A DNA stretch of 64,000 bases, taken from NCBI RefSeq assembly GCF_000188035.1, contig NZ_AEUY02000005.1:806001-870000 (forward strand). The letters run 5' to 3'. Each line of letters starts with the position of its first letter. The stretch's first letter is position 1. Positions 10,494 to 19,298 of this stretch are shown piece after piece. Source of the DNA: Streptococcus pseudoporcinus LQ 940-04. GTDB taxonomy: Bacteria; Bacillota; Bacilli; Lactobacillales; Streptococcaceae. Below the pieces are notes generated by a model. The model made no database searches. It saw nothing but the letters and a program-made list of their open reading frames with translations, and was not told where the DNA came from. Made by a program: the position numbers and the translations under genes.

Positions 10494-12362
10494 GTGGCAT
10501 TAGTTAACCGTTGGTATGAGATCTTAGAAGCCTTAGTGATTCAAAATCAGATAACATTTGATGATTTAAGAAAGCGGCTGCAGATTAGTCCACAAACACT
10601 AACAAAAAGTATTGAACAATTAAATGCGATTCTAGATGGTGATATTGAAATCATTCAGCAGAATAACCTTATTGAACTAGCCGTGTATGATTATGCAAGG
10701 TTCGAAACCATATTAACTGGAAGTTTACGGAAAGCAAGTGATTTTAACTCAGCCAGTAAACGAGTTGCTTATATTTTAAAGCGTTTACTGGAGGCAACTT
10801 CCCCTATCGTTATTGATGATTTGGCAGAAGAACTGACCGTCAGTAGGAGTACAATCAATAAAGACTTAAAGACCGCCAAAATGATTGCCGGTGATTACCA
10901 GGTCTCTATCACAGGTATTCCAAACCGAGGTGTTCACATTTATGGATCAGAAATGCAATTAAGACTTCTATTTATCCACCATGTTTACAATTATTTTGAT
11001 CCGGAATTTTTAGAAGAAGGCACTTACTCTTTCTTAGAGAAAGTCTATTTATCCTATCGTTTGCCACGTAAAATTCAAGAACTTTTGACAAAAACAATTG
11101 CCATAAGTATTAAACGTATTCAGGAAAACTATCACCTATCAACAGATATACCTTTCTATAGCAATGAAGTCAATTCAGCAAATCTTATGGAAGAAATCGT
11201 TTATCATTTAGAGTTGGATTATCATATTTCAATGAGCCACTTTGAACGAAACTTCATCTCTTTTGCTCTTAATACCCAATACATAGAAGGACTGTCTTAC
11301 CAAGAAGGAAGATTAAATCAGGGCTTTATTGACTTGTATCAAAAGATGGTCGCGCAAGTAAAGGACAGGCTACTGGTTCATTTTGATGACCATAAATTAT
11401 TCCTTGAAATGCATACCCATCTTAAATTTTTAGTTAACCGTCTGATTTTTCATATTCAGGCAAATGATCTTTTTCACGGGGAAATCCAGCACAAGTATCC
11501 TCTAGCTTTTGAGATGGCAACTGTAGCTGGCAAGGTTTTAGAGGAACACTTTTCAACCCGACTGGAGTTGTCGGAATGTAGCTATTTAGCTCTTTACTTT
11601 GAACTGATTATGCGTGATAAGGATAAGGTTAGAGCAATAGGTTCAAAAAAGATAGCAGTTGTTTGTACTACGGGCAGGGGAACAGCTTATTTGATTTGTC
11701 AACGCTTAGCAAAGGTTTTAGGTCCAGATATTGAGATTTCCCAATTCTCAGAAGAACAGTTTAATCCAGAAAAAGATGATAATTATTTTGCAATTTTTAC
11801 AACAGTACCCCTTAAATTTGGCCAGCTAAAATCGCCACTGGTTCAAATTACAAATTTATTTAATGACCAATGGTTACAGAATGAATGGCAAAGGGTGCAC
11901 CATTTCCATCAAAAAAGATTGCAAAGCAATATTATCCGTTTCATGAGATTGCAAGCAGCAGACTCCTATCCCGACATCTTGACAAAAATGGCTGACGCTT
12001 TAGTAAAGGAAGGATTGGTTGATCATGACTTTACCGCAAGAATTATCCAGCGAGAAAGAGTCCAGTCAACCATATTTGGAAATCAGATCGCCTTTCCCCA
12101 CGCCCTTAATCAGCTAGATAAAAAACCAATACTGATGGCAGGTGTTTTAGATGAGCCTTATCAAGAAGGAGGCCAGCAAGTGGCCCTAATTTTTATGGTG
12201 GCAATACCTGCAAGAATTGAAGAAGAGAGAGAAACAGAGTTGTTGGAGCTTTATGATGATATCTTTAGGGTTTCAAATGATGACATCTTAAAGAGAGCAT
12301 TAATGTCGCTTGAAACTGAGCAAGCTTTTATTCAGTTGACCAAAGAGAGGGGAATTTTTTGA
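10494..12362 (+). CDS. PRD-domain transcriptional activator/antiterminator of the sorbitol operon
   Basis: A large BglG/MtlR-type regulator of about 622 residues. Two N-terminal helix-turn-helix segments (DDLRKRLQISPQTLTKSI and DDLAEELTVSRSTINKDLK) are followed by PRD modules, an EIIB-like domain with the Cys segment VVCTTGRGTAYL near residue 395, and a C-terminal EIIA-like domain with the His region FGNQIAFPHAL. Such proteins activate sugar operons and are tuned by PTS phosphorylation on the PRD histidines. The frame is open to a GTG at 10452; I prefer the GTG at 10494, which has AGAAAGGA 6 nt upstream. It is coupled to gutM by the overlap TGATG. Confidence 0.87.
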   Translation: MALVNRWYEILEALVIQNQITFDDLRKRLQISPQTLTKSIEQLNAILDGDIEIIQQNNLIELAVYDYARFETILTGSLRKASDFNSASKRVAYILKRLLEATSPIVIDDLAEELTVSRSTINKDLKTAKMIAGDYQVSITGIPNRGVHIYGSEMQLRLLFIHHVYNYFDPEFLEEGTYSFLEKVYLSYRLPRKIQELLTKTIAISIKRIQENYHLSTDIPFYSNEVNSANLMEEIVYHLELDYHISMSHFERNFISFALNTQYIEGLSYQEGRLNQGFIDLYQKMVAQVKDRLLVHFDDHKLFLEMHTHLKFLVNRLIFHIQANDLFHGEIQHKYPLAFEMATVAGKVLEEHFSTRLELSECSYLALYFELIMRDKDKVRAIGSKKIAVVCTTGRGTAYLICQRLAKVLGPDIEISQFSEEQFNPEKDDNYFAIFTTVPLKFGQLKSPLVQITNLFNDQWLQNEWQRVHHFHQKRLQSNIIRFMRLQAADSYPDILTKMADALVKEGLVDHDFTARIIQRERVQSTIFGNQIAFPHALNQLDKKPILMAGVLDEPYQEGGQQVALIFMVAIPARIEEERETELLELYDDIFRVSNDDILKRALMSLETEQAFIQLTKERGIF

Positions 12363-12838
12363 TGGATACAATTGTTGTCTTCGCTATTATAGTTATCCTA
12401 GCATACCTTATTCAAATCATATTAGGAATGAAGCAGTTGAAGCATTTCAATGCTGTTTATGCTCAGCTTCGCCAAAAAGGTCGTGTAGCCATTGGCCGCA
12501 GATCAGGTAAAATCAAATCAGGTACGCTTGTCATGTTTGCTATTGACCGAGCTGGTACCGTTTTAGATGCACGTAAAATGCAAGGAGTAACTGTTCTTGC
12601 TCGTTTTAAAGAAATGCCCCAATTTGTCGGCCAAGATATTCACTACTTTGATAGCTATAATCCCTTAATTCGCCAGGAAAATAAACTTCTTCAAATTGCT
12701 ATTGAAGATGCTAGAAACTTATTTTTACGAATTGAGGCTGGCTCTTATCAAGAGGTTCCAAAATATAGTTCGGCATTTGATCTTGATGTCCATATGAAGG
12801 GACTAATGGCACGCTTAAATGATCATTTAAAAAAATAA
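12362..12838 (+). CDS. gutM: Glucitol operon activator protein GutM
   Basis: A 158-residue protein with one N-terminal membrane segment (about residues 4-22) and a soluble remainder containing GRRSGKIKSGTLVMFAID, typical of the GutM/SrlM family. GutM is an accessory activator of sorbitol operons in E. coli and streptococci; its mechanism is poorly understood. The ATG overlaps the stop of the regulator (TGATG), so translation is probably coupled. Confidence 0.88.
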   Translation: MDTIVVFAIIVILAYLIQIILGMKQLKHFNAVYAQLRQKGRVAIGRRSGKIKSGTLVMFAIDRAGTVLDARKMQGVTVLARFKEMPQFVGQDIHYFDSYNPLIRQENKLLQIAIEDARNLFLRIEAGSYQEVPKYSSAFDLDVHMKGLMARLNDHLKK

Positions 12839-12850
12839 AAGGAGTTTAAA

Positions 12851-13399
12851 ATGGATTATATTACAAGATTTGCAGAAGGCTTTATGAAACTTTTCCAATT
12901 AGGTGGTGAAACCTTTATTAGTTGGATGACAGGTATTGTTCCTGTAGTATTAATGCTCTTAGTTGCTATGAATGCCTTTATTGCCTTATTAGGTGAGGAG
13001 CGTGTAAATAAGCTAGCAGCCGTATCAGCAAAAAATCCTATTAGCCGTTACATGATTCTTCCCTTTATTTCAGCTTTTATGCTTGGAAATCCAATGGCTA
13101 TCAGTATGGGGCGTTTTATGCCTGAATATTATAAACCTAGTTATGTTGCTTCTCAAATGCAATTTTGTCATACTTCAAATGGTGTCTTTCCCCATATTAA
13201 TCCCGGTGAATTATTTGTTTGGTTAGGTATTGCGACAGGTATTAAAACCTTAGGACTAAGTCAAATGGAATTAGCCATTCGTTACTTACTTGTAGGTCTC
13301 ATCATGAACTTTATTGGTGGCTGGGTAACTGATTTTACCACTGCTTACGTTGCTAAGCAACAAGGGGTGACTCTAAGTAAAACGGTGAAACTTGATTAA
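12851..13399 (+). CDS. srlA: PTS glucitol/sorbitol transporter subunit EIIC
   Basis: A membrane subunit of the sorbitol PTS, 182 residues, with about four hydrophobic segments. Family stretches include [27 protein letters not shown], here seen in pieces, [14 protein letters not shown] and [14 protein letters not shown]. In the glucitol family the membrane domain is split between this protein and the following EIIBC. The ribosome site AAAAGGAG lies at 12837. The stop is 19 nt before the next start. Confidence 0.92.
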   Translation: MDYITRFAEGFMKLFQLGGETFISWMTGIVPVVLMLLVAMNAFIALLGEERVNKLAAVSAKNPISRYMILPFISAFMLGNPMAISMGRFMPEYYKPSYVASQMQFCHTSNGVFPHINPGELFVWLGIATGIKTLGLSQMELAIRYLLVGLIMNFIGGWVTDFTTAYVAKQQGVTLSKTVKLD

Positions 13400-13418
13400 G
13401 AAAAAGGAGCTTAAGAAA

Positions 13419-14408
13419 ATGGTTTATCAAAGTATAAAAGTTGTTAAAGGTAGTGGTGGTTATGGTGGCCCACTCGTTATTACACCAACTGAAGCCAAGC
13501 ATAAATTCATCTACATCACTGGTGGGGGCGAAAAACCAGAAATTGTTGATAAAATTGCTTCATTAACAGGTATGGAAGCTATCAATGGTTTTAAAACGTC
13601 CATTCCTGATCAGGAAATTGCCTTAGCAATTGTCGACTGTGGTGGAACCTTACGCTGTGGGATTTATCCTAAAAAAGGTATTCCTACAATTAATATTGTT
13701 GCGACAGGAAAAAGTGGTCCCTTGGCACAATATATTACAGAAGATATTTACGTCTCAGCCGTAGGCCCTAATCAAATTTCAACAACTGATGAAACAGTAC
13801 CTCTTAGTCAGCTCAATCAAGCACCTTCCTCAAAGGGGAGCTATGACACCAGCAAAAAAATAACAGAACAAAGGGCAGATTCTAGCTTTGTTGCCCGCAT
13901 TGGTATGGGTGCTGGTAAAGTAGTTGCCACCTTTAACCAAGCAGCTCGTGATGCCATTCAAACCATGTTAAACACCATTTTACCCTTTATGGCTTTTGTC
14001 TCTCTTTTAATTGGGATTATCCAAGGGTCAGGAGTTGGTAATTGGTTAGCCAAATTAATGGTTCCTCTGGCAGGAAACATCTGGGGACTTGTTATCATTG
14101 GTTTCATTTGTTCGTTACCATTTTTATCACCACTATTAGGACCGGGTGCTGTTATCTCACAAATTATTGGAACTTTAATTGGTGTTGAAATTGGTAAGGG
14201 GCATATTCCACCACAAATGGCCTTGCCAGCTTTATTTGCTATCAACACACAAAATGGCTGTGATTTTATCCCAGTTGCACTTGGTTTAACTGAAGCAGAT
14301 TCAGAAACGGTTGAAGTGGGCGTGCCATCTGTCCTCTACTCACGTTTCTTAAATGGAGTACCTCGTGTTATTATGGCATGGATTGCTAGCATAGGCCTTT
14401 ATCAGTAA
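13419..14408 (+). CDS. srlE: PTS glucitol/sorbitol transporter subunit EIIBC
   Basis: A 329-residue fusion of the phosphoryl-transfer EIIB domain (residues 1-125; the Cys region is [16 protein letters not shown]) and a second membrane domain (about residues 170-329; [40 protein letters not shown]). It takes phosphate from EIIA and passes it to sorbitol during import. The frame extends upstream to a TTG at 13392, but the ATG at 13419 has AAAAAGGAG at a proper distance and starts the conserved sequence. Confidence 0.93.
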   Translation: MVYQSIKVVKGSGGYGGPLVITPTEAKHKFIYITGGGEKPEIVDKIASLTGMEAINGFKTSIPDQEIALAIVDCGGTLRCGIYPKKGIPTINIVATGKSGPLAQYITEDIYVSAVGPNQISTTDETVPLSQLNQAPSSKGSYDTSKKITEQRADSSFVARIGMGAGKVVATFNQAARDAIQTMLNTILPFMAFVSLLIGIIQGSGVGNWLAKLMVPLAGNIWGLVIIGFICSLPFLSPLLGPGAVISQIIGTLIGVEIGKGHIPPQMALPALFAINTQNGCDFIPVALGLTEADSETVEVGVPSVLYSRFLNGVPRVIMAWIASIGLYQ

Positions 14409-14445
14409 AATACTTGTCATGAAAGTTAAAAGAAGGGAAGTTAAA

Positions 14446-14811
14446 ATGGTTACAATATTTGAAACCAATATCATAGCAGTTGGACCAGAAGCAGAAGAAA
14501 TGGTTAGGAGTGCTAATATGCTGATTCTTTTTGGACAAGGAGCTCCAGAAGATCTTGCTGAGTTTTGTTACACTATTGATAATAAAAAGCTTCTGGGAGA
14601 GATTAAGCCTGGAGGAAAGGTCTTGATTGATAATGAGGACTACCACATTACAGCTGTTGGTAGTCTGGTTAGTAAAAATCTCAAAAATCTTGGGCACATC
14701 ACTATTTCTTTTGATGGAGCAAATCAAGCCTCACTGCCGGGTACCTTACATGTATTTGGTTCCACCTCGCCAAAGATAGAGCTGGGGAGTCGTGTTCTCT
14801 TCACAGATTAA
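14446..14811 (+). CDS. srlB: PTS glucitol/sorbitol transporter subunit EIIA
   Basis: Cytoplasmic phosphocarrier of the sorbitol PTS, 121 residues. Family marks are ILFGQGAPEDLAEFC, the stretch DYHITAVGSLVSKNLKNLGHI, FDGANQASLPGTLHV and the terminal GSRVLF. It accepts phosphate from HPr and donates it to EIIB. The open frame begins at 14419, but the ATG at 14446 follows GAAGGGAAG and starts the conserved region. It is the last gene of the operon, with a terminator 50 bp downstream. Confidence 0.92.
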   Translation: MVTIFETNIIAVGPEAEEMVRSANMLILFGQGAPEDLAEFCYTIDNKKLLGEIKPGGKVLIDNEDYHITAVGSLVSKNLKNLGHITISFDGANQASLPGTLHVFGSTSPKIELGSRVLFTD

Positions 14812-14844
14812 AATAGTTCCTATTGGTTTACCGTTTCGACTATC

Positions 14845-14879
14845 CCTAAAATGGATTCAGCCCTTCGGGGCTTTTTAGG
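14845..14879 (+). terminator. Intrinsic terminator of the sorbitol operon
   Basis: AGCCC TTCG GGGCT hairpin with a stable tetraloop, extended by the outer pair CCTAAA / TTTAGG and a T run. Confidence 0.85.
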
Positions 14880-15044
14880 TCAAAAAAATAACTTGAAAAT
14901 AACCATATCCTTATAGAGTTGCAAGAAAAGAAGTTTGACAGATGTGTCGCTTTGCTTTCTTTGTTAGGTAAAAGGAGACCTTAAGATACTTTTCAAATAC
15001 CTTCAATTTGAGAAAATTGATATAAACGATTATCTCAATAAACC

Positions 15045-15147
15045 AAAAAAGGTAACCCGAAGCGAGTTACCTTGGAGATTTATGAAAAGGATAAATGAAG
15101 TAGGAACTTATTTATCCCCACGGTTTAGGAGACCGTTATTTAGGAAT
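15045..15147 (-). ncRNA. Probable cia-dependent small RNA (csRNA)
   Basis: A transcript of about 103 nt is predicted on the minus strand. Reading 5' to 3' it forms three hairpins. The first is ACGGT/ACCGT with the loop CTCCTAA (15120-15136), complementary to Shine-Dalgarno sequences. The second is GGATAAAT/ATTTATCC (15089-15117). The third is a terminator, AAGGTAAC/GTTACCTT, followed by T6 (15045-15073). Its promoter is the CiaR type (separate entry). csRNAs in streptococci share this architecture and act by base pairing with translation starts. The promoter match and fold are direct observations; targets are unknown. Confidence 0.8.
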
Positions 15148-15153
15148 GACTAT

Positions 15154-15186
15154 ACTATACTATCACTACCTTAAACAATTCTTAAA
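15154..15186 (-). promoter_or_regulatory. CiaR-dependent promoter
   Basis: On the minus strand TTTAAG-AATTG-TTTAAG is a perfect CiaR direct repeat (two hexamers, 5-bp spacing). Exactly 10 bp after it comes TATAGT as the -10. This repeat and spacing are the known signature of CiaR-activated promoters in streptococci. Confidence 0.82.
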
Positions 15187-15456
15187 TGAATGTCAAAGAA
15201 TTTTTGTTGGTTTCACTTTTGAGTAACTTAAGGTAGTGGTATTGGGAAGTCCACCTTTCAATTCATCTAGGAGAAAGCCGAGCTAAGCCTTAAGTGCTTG
15301 ATAGTTTATCAGGAGGATGCCCCTATAGTTAATTGTTCGAATAATGTAGATAAAAAGGGATTTTATGAATTTGGCGACTTTCAATTCTTGTTTTGATAAC
15401 TGTCAGTACAGTATGAGAAACCTTTCTAACTGCTGAAATTGTGGTAAAATAAGCCT
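15187..15456 (+). other. Non-coding stretch upstream of the cyclo-ligase gene
   Basis: I see no credible gene here. The right end holds a likely promoter for the next gene (TAAAAT near 15443). The rest contains short weak inverted repeats only. Confidence 0.4.
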
Positions 15457-15984
15457 ATGATAAAAAAAGATATTCGTAATGAGGTCCTAGCGACTCTAAA
15501 AGTGATGGACAAAAAAGAAAAGCATCAGAAAGATTTAGCTTTGCTAGAGGCCATGATCTCAACATCTGCCTATCAACAAGCCAGAGTCATAGCTACCTAC
15601 TTAGCTATGCCAACTGAGTATGAAACTGGTCTTCTTATTAAACAGGCACTTAGTGACGGGAAATTACTTTTAATACCTAAGACCTATCCAAAAGGACGGA
15701 TGATTTTTGTAGTTTATGACCGAAAAAATCTTGAGAGGAGCTCTTTTGGCTTGCTTGAGCCAACAAGTGAAATAGCCATACCTAAAAAGGATATTGATAT
15801 GATACACGTTCCAGGTGTTGCTTTTAATGCTGAGGGTTATAGGATTGGCTATGGTGCGGGCTACTACGATCGTTATCTGAGTGATTATCAAGGAGCAACC
15901 ATGAGTACTATCTATGATTGTCAACAAAGTGATTTTCAAGCAGAGCCCTATGATATTGCTGTTCAGGAGGTTCTTGTAAGATGA
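15457..15984 (+). CDS. 5-formyltetrahydrofolate cyclo-ligase
   Basis: ATP-dependent conversion of 5-formyl-THF to 5,10-methenyl-THF, returning a stored folate to the active pool. The 175-residue protein has the basic N-terminal helix (IRNEVLATLK), the mid-part LIPKTYPKGRMIFV and the nucleotide/active-site motif GYRIGYGAGYYDRYL, typical of the family. The next gene's ATG overlaps its stop by 4 nt (the ATGA at 15981), giving tight coupling with the rhomboid protease, a conserved pair in streptococci. Confidence 0.93.
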   Translation: MIKKDIRNEVLATLKVMDKKEKHQKDLALLEAMISTSAYQQARVIATYLAMPTEYETGLLIKQALSDGKLLLIPKTYPKGRMIFVVYDRKNLERSSFGLLEPTSEIAIPKKDIDMIHVPGVAFNAEGYRIGYGAGYYDRYLSDYQGATMSTIYDCQQSDFQAEPYDIAVQEVLVR

Positions 15985-16652
15985 CCTATCATTTGAAAAA
16001 AAGTCCAGTTACTTGTTTCTTCCTAGTCCTTACCATTCTGGTTTTTCTAGCCATGCAATACTATTATGGACAAGCAGCTAGAACCCCGCAAGCCGTTTTT
16101 CACTTTGGTGGGATGTTTGGTTTAGCTGTTAAAGCTGCGCCAAGCCAAATCTGGCGTCTCTTGACCCCGATTTTTGTTCATATTGGTTGGCAACATTTCC
16201 TTTTAAACACACTAACCTTATTTTATATTGGTCAATTAGCAGAAAAGATTTGGGGATCAAAAAATTTCTTTCTTCTCTACCTTTTATCTGGAGTTATGGG
16301 AAATCTCCTTACCTTGCAATTAAGTCCCGGCGTAGTTGCTGCGGGCGCATCAACATCTCTATTTGGGATTTTTGCAGCAATTGTGGTTTTGGGCATTTTC
16401 AGTGAGAACCCACAGTTGAGAACTTTTGGCAAGTCTTATCAGACCTTGATTATACTAAACTTAGTGATGAATATCTTTATGCCTAATGTTAGCTTGGCAG
16501 GACATCTTGGTGGGGTCCTTGGTGGTGGTCTCGCTGCTATTTTTCTATCGAACCAGGTCGCTCCGTTGTTAGTAACTAAAAAGCAAAAACTTTTAGCAAG
16601 TTTAGTCTACGGGATAATAAGTACCCTTATTTTAGTAGGTATTTTTATCTAA
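15981..16652 (+). CDS. Rhomboid-family intramembrane serine protease
   Basis: A 223-residue polytopic membrane protein with six or seven hydrophobic segments. The HxxxN element WQHFLLNTL near residue 72 and the serine motif GASTSLFG near residue 121 supply the oxyanion asparagine and nucleophile. The catalytic His lies in LAGHLGGVLGGG near residue 174. It should cut transmembrane helices of unknown substrates. It overlaps the cyclo-ligase gene by 4 nt. Confidence 0.9.
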   Translation: MTYHLKKSPVTCFFLVLTILVFLAMQYYYGQAARTPQAVFHFGGMFGLAVKAAPSQIWRLLTPIFVHIGWQHFLLNTLTLFYIGQLAEKIWGSKNFFLLYLLSGVMGNLLTLQLSPGVVAAGASTSLFGIFAAIVVLGIFSENPQLRTFGKSYQTLIILNLVMNIFMPNVSLAGHLGGVLGGGLAAIFLSNQVAPLLVTKKQKLLASLVYGIISTLILVGIFI

Positions 16653-16657
16653 GGTTA

Positions 16658-16699
16658 TATAAATAAGCAACTACAAACTAGTAGTTGCTTATTTATTGT
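16658..16699. terminator. Bidirectional terminator between rhomboid and galU
   Basis: AAATAAGCAACTAC / GTAGTTGCTTATTT is a near-perfect 14-bp stem with A and T tracts on either side. It serves both convergent transcripts. Confidence 0.9.
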
Positions 16700-16700
16700 A

Positions 16701-17609
16701 TCAGTCTTTGGTTTTTGGATTAGTTTCTAGAGCATGCCCAAGTTTGATGATATAGTCTTTAAGGTCTTCTTTTACTTGAGGATGTTTTAGAGCATAGTCG
16801 ATTGATGTTTTCATAAAACCAAATTTGTCACCCACGTCATAACGTTGACCGGTAAACTCACGAGCAAAGACACGTTGGGTTTTATTTAGTGTATCAATAG
16901 CGTCAGTCAATTGAACTTCATTTCCTGCACCGGGAGCTTGGTTTTCAAGGATGCCGAAAATTTCTGGAGTTAGCAGGTAACGGCCGATGATGGCTAGGTC
17001 ACTTGGAGCATCTTCTGGTTTTGGTTTTTCAACAAAATTATCAACACTGTATAAACCATTGACAGACTTACCATGTGGTGCGATAACGCCATAAGAGGAA
17101 ACGTCAGAATGTGGGACCTTCATAACAGCGATGGTTGAAGCATGAGTTGTTTGGTAGTCGTCCATAAGTTGCTTGGTTAATGGAACAGCTTTATTATCTG
17201 TGATATCCATTAGGTCATCGCCCAACATCACAATAAATGGTTCATTGCCAACAAAGGCTTTAGCTTGTAAAACAGCGTCGCCTAATCCACGTGGGTGGCT
17301 TTGACGGATAAAGTGTAGGTTGATTGAGGTTGTTTCATCAACTAATTTTAATAACTCAGTTTTACCTTTAGCTTGCAGATTGTATTCCAATTCAAAGTTT
17401 GAGTCAAAGTGGTCTTCAATAGAGCGTTTAGCTTTACCAGTTACAACTAGGATCTCTTCAATACCAGATTTGAGAGCTTCTTCAACAATGAATTGAATTG
17501 TTGGTTTATCAACAATAGGTAACATTTCTTTAGCCAAGGCCTTGGTTGCTGGCAAAAAACGCGTTCCTAAACCTGCTGCCGGAATAATTGCTTTTCTTAC
17601 TTTAGTCAT
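16701..17609 (-). CDS. galU: UTP-glucose-1-phosphate uridylyltransferase
   Basis: Makes UDP-glucose, the precursor for UDP-galactose, glycolipids, teichoic acid decoration and, where present, hyaluronate. The N-terminal nucleotidyl-transfer motif is [19 protein letters not shown], followed by [19 protein letters not shown] (metal-binding aspartate region, about residue 132) and [12 protein letters not shown]. The length is 302 residues. It is the second gene of a gpsA-galU operon on the minus strand, 25 nt behind gpsA. This pair corresponds to the hasC2-gpsA arrangement of S. pyogenes. Confidence 0.95.
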   Translation of the reverse strand: MTKVRKAIIPAAGLGTRFLPATKALAKEMLPIVDKPTIQFIVEEALKSGIEEILVVTGKAKRSIEDHFDSNFELEYNLQAKGKTELLKLVDETTSINLHFIRQSHPRGLGDAVLQAKAFVGNEPFIVMLGDDLMDITDNKAVPLTKQLMDDYQTTHASTIAVMKVPHSDVSSYGVIAPHGKSVNGLYSVDNFVEKPKPEDAPSDLAIIGRYLLTPEIFGILENQAPGAGNEVQLTDAIDTLNKTQRVFAREFTGQRYDVGDKFGFMKTSIDYALKHPQVKEDLKDYIIKLGHALETNPKTKD

Positions 17610-17634
17610 TTACGCCTCCTCTTGATAATAGAAA

Positions 17635-18651
17635 TTAGTGCCATTCATTTTCGGATTTAAATTCGTTAGACATCATGCCAAGGATACTTTCTTTAATATC
17701 TGCCCCTTCGTAGATAGATTTATAAATTGCAGTGGTAATCGGCATATAGACACCTAGTTCTTGCGCGATTTCATAGGCTACCTTTGTAGTAGAAATACCC
17801 TCAATAACCATTCCCATATTGCGCTCAATATCTTCTAATTTTTCCCCGCGTCCCAGTGCATCACCGGCGCGCCAATTTCGAGAATAAACAGAAGTACCAG
17901 TGACAATAAGGTCTCCAACACCCGATAGTCCACTATAAGTTAAGGGATCAGCACCAAGTTTGACACCAAGACGGGTGATTTCAGCAAGCCCACGTGTAAT
18001 GACAGCTGCTTTAGCATTATCACCATAACCTAAACCATGTAGTGCCCCTGCGCCGACAGCAATAATATTTTTAAGGGCACCAGCAGTTTCAACACCGATG
18101 ACATCTTTGTTAGTGTAAAGGCGAAAATAGTGGTTACTAAAAATAGACTGGACATATTTAGCGGCCTCCAAGTCTGTGGATGCAGCGGTGATTAAGGTAA
18201 TATCACGGACAATAGTTTCTTCGGCATGACTTGGTCCAGATACAACAACCACATCACTCCGTAAATGGGCTGGAATTTCTTCAGAAATTACCGTTGAAAG
18301 ACGCTCATGGCTACCAGGTTCGAGCCCTTTTGAAGCATGCATCATAATGACTTTATGGTCTAAGACTTTAGCAACTTGCTTAGCTACTAAACGGGTAACC
18401 TTAGTTGGGACAACAAATAAAATAGCGTTGGCATCTTCCAGTGCCTCTTTTAAATCAGTTGTCGCCTTAATAGTTTCATCAATAATAATATCTTTAAAAT
18501 AACGGCTATTAGTATGTGTGGCATTGATTTCATCAATTTGTTCTTGAGAGTCCCCCCAAAGGCACACATGGTGGCCATTGTCATTTAAAACCTGTGCAAG
18601 TGCGGTCCCCCATGAACCCGGTCCCAATACTGCAATTTTTTCTTTTTTCAT
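17635..18651 (-). CDS. gpsA: Glycerol-3-phosphate dehydrogenase [NAD(P)+]
   Basis: Reduces dihydroxyacetone phosphate to sn-glycerol-3-phosphate for phospholipid and teichoic acid synthesis. The N-terminal cofactor motif [10 protein letters not shown] is near residue 10. The catalytic Lys lies in [12 protein letters not shown], and the substrate-binding region is SGVGDLIVT. The length of 338 residues is usual. It is the first gene of the operon with galU; the ribosome site AAAGGAG lies 6-8 nt before the ATG. Confidence 0.96.
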   Translation of the reverse strand: MKKEKIAVLGPGSWGTALAQVLNDNGHHVCLWGDSQEQIDEINATHTNSRYFKDIIIDETIKATTDLKEALEDANAILFVVPTKVTRLVAKQVAKVLDHKVIMMHASKGLEPGSHERLSTVISEEIPAHLRSDVVVVSGPSHAEETIVRDITLITAASTDLEAAKYVQSIFSNHYFRLYTNKDVIGVETAGALKNIIAVGAGALHGLGYGDNAKAAVITRGLAEITRLGVKLGADPLTYSGLSGVGDLIVTGTSVYSRNWRAGDALGRGEKLEDIERNMGMVIEGISTTKVAYEIAQELGVYMPITTAIYKSIYEGADIKESILGMMSNEFKSENEWH

Positions 18652-18787
18652 TTCTATCTCCTTTAAGAGTCATCACTTCATTATATCATAAGAGCTATTA
18701 TTACTCTATTAGAAAAAGGGATAGAAAACCTATGAGAATAGGGTGGAAGTGTAATCTCATTTTTCTTAATATTAAAAGACGTTTTCC

Positions 18788-18816
18788 TTGACAATAGTTC
18801 TTAAGAGAACTAAAAT
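18788..18816 (+). promoter_or_regulatory. Promoter and palindromic operator of the MarR-ABC operon
   Basis: TTGACA (18788) and TAAAAT (18811) are 17 bp apart. Between them lies the perfect 16-bp palindrome AGTTCTTAAGAGAACT (18796-18811), with a half-site TGAGAACT repeated at about 18824. The placement is ideal for autorepression by the MarR protein encoded next. Confidence 0.82.
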
Positions 18817-18845
18817 GGTCATCATGAGAACTAAGGAGGATGCGA

Positions 18846-19298
18846 ATGTCACGGATTATTGCTGATCTAAGAGACTTAACTCATCAAATAGAACAAATTA
18901 GTGAAGAAATTGCCAAAAGGTATAATCTTGCTCATTTAGCAGGACCTCAAGGGCATGTTTTAATCTTCTTGAGTAGGAATGTTGAAAGAGAACTATTTGT
19001 TAAAGACATCGAAACAGAGCTTGGAATTTCAAAATCAGTTGCTAGTAATCTTGTTAAACGGATGGAAAAAAATGGTTTCATCAAAGTCATACCCTCTCAG
19101 ACAGATAAGCGTTATAAACAAGTCGTAATGGCAGAAAAAGGGGTAGAGAAGTTGCCACTTTTACAAGAATGTCGTAAAGATGTTGAAAACTATTTCTTTA
19201 AGGAAATCTCGATGGAAGAATTTTGTGTTGTCCGAAAAGTGATAGATCAACTCAAACAAAATATGCTTGACTATAAAAAAGGAGAAGAAGATGCTTAA
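18846..19298 (+). CDS. MarR-family transcriptional regulator
   Basis: A winged-helix repressor of about 150 residues. The recognition region is [29 protein letters not shown], seen here in parts, followed by the wing [11 protein letters not shown] (MarR DxR signature). Its stop overlaps the start of the first ABC exporter gene by 8 nt, so it very likely regulates that exporter and itself through the palindrome in the promoter. I start at the ATG at 18846, since the ATG at 18840 lies inside the ribosome site AAGGAGG. Confidence 0.9.
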   Translation: MSRIIADLRDLTHQIEQISEEIAKRYNLAHLAGPQGHVLIFLSRNVERELFVKDIETELGISKSVASNLVKRMEKNGFIKVIPSQTDKRYKQVVMAEKGVEKLPLLQECRKDVENYFFKEISMEEFCVVRKVIDQLKQNMLDYKKGEEDA

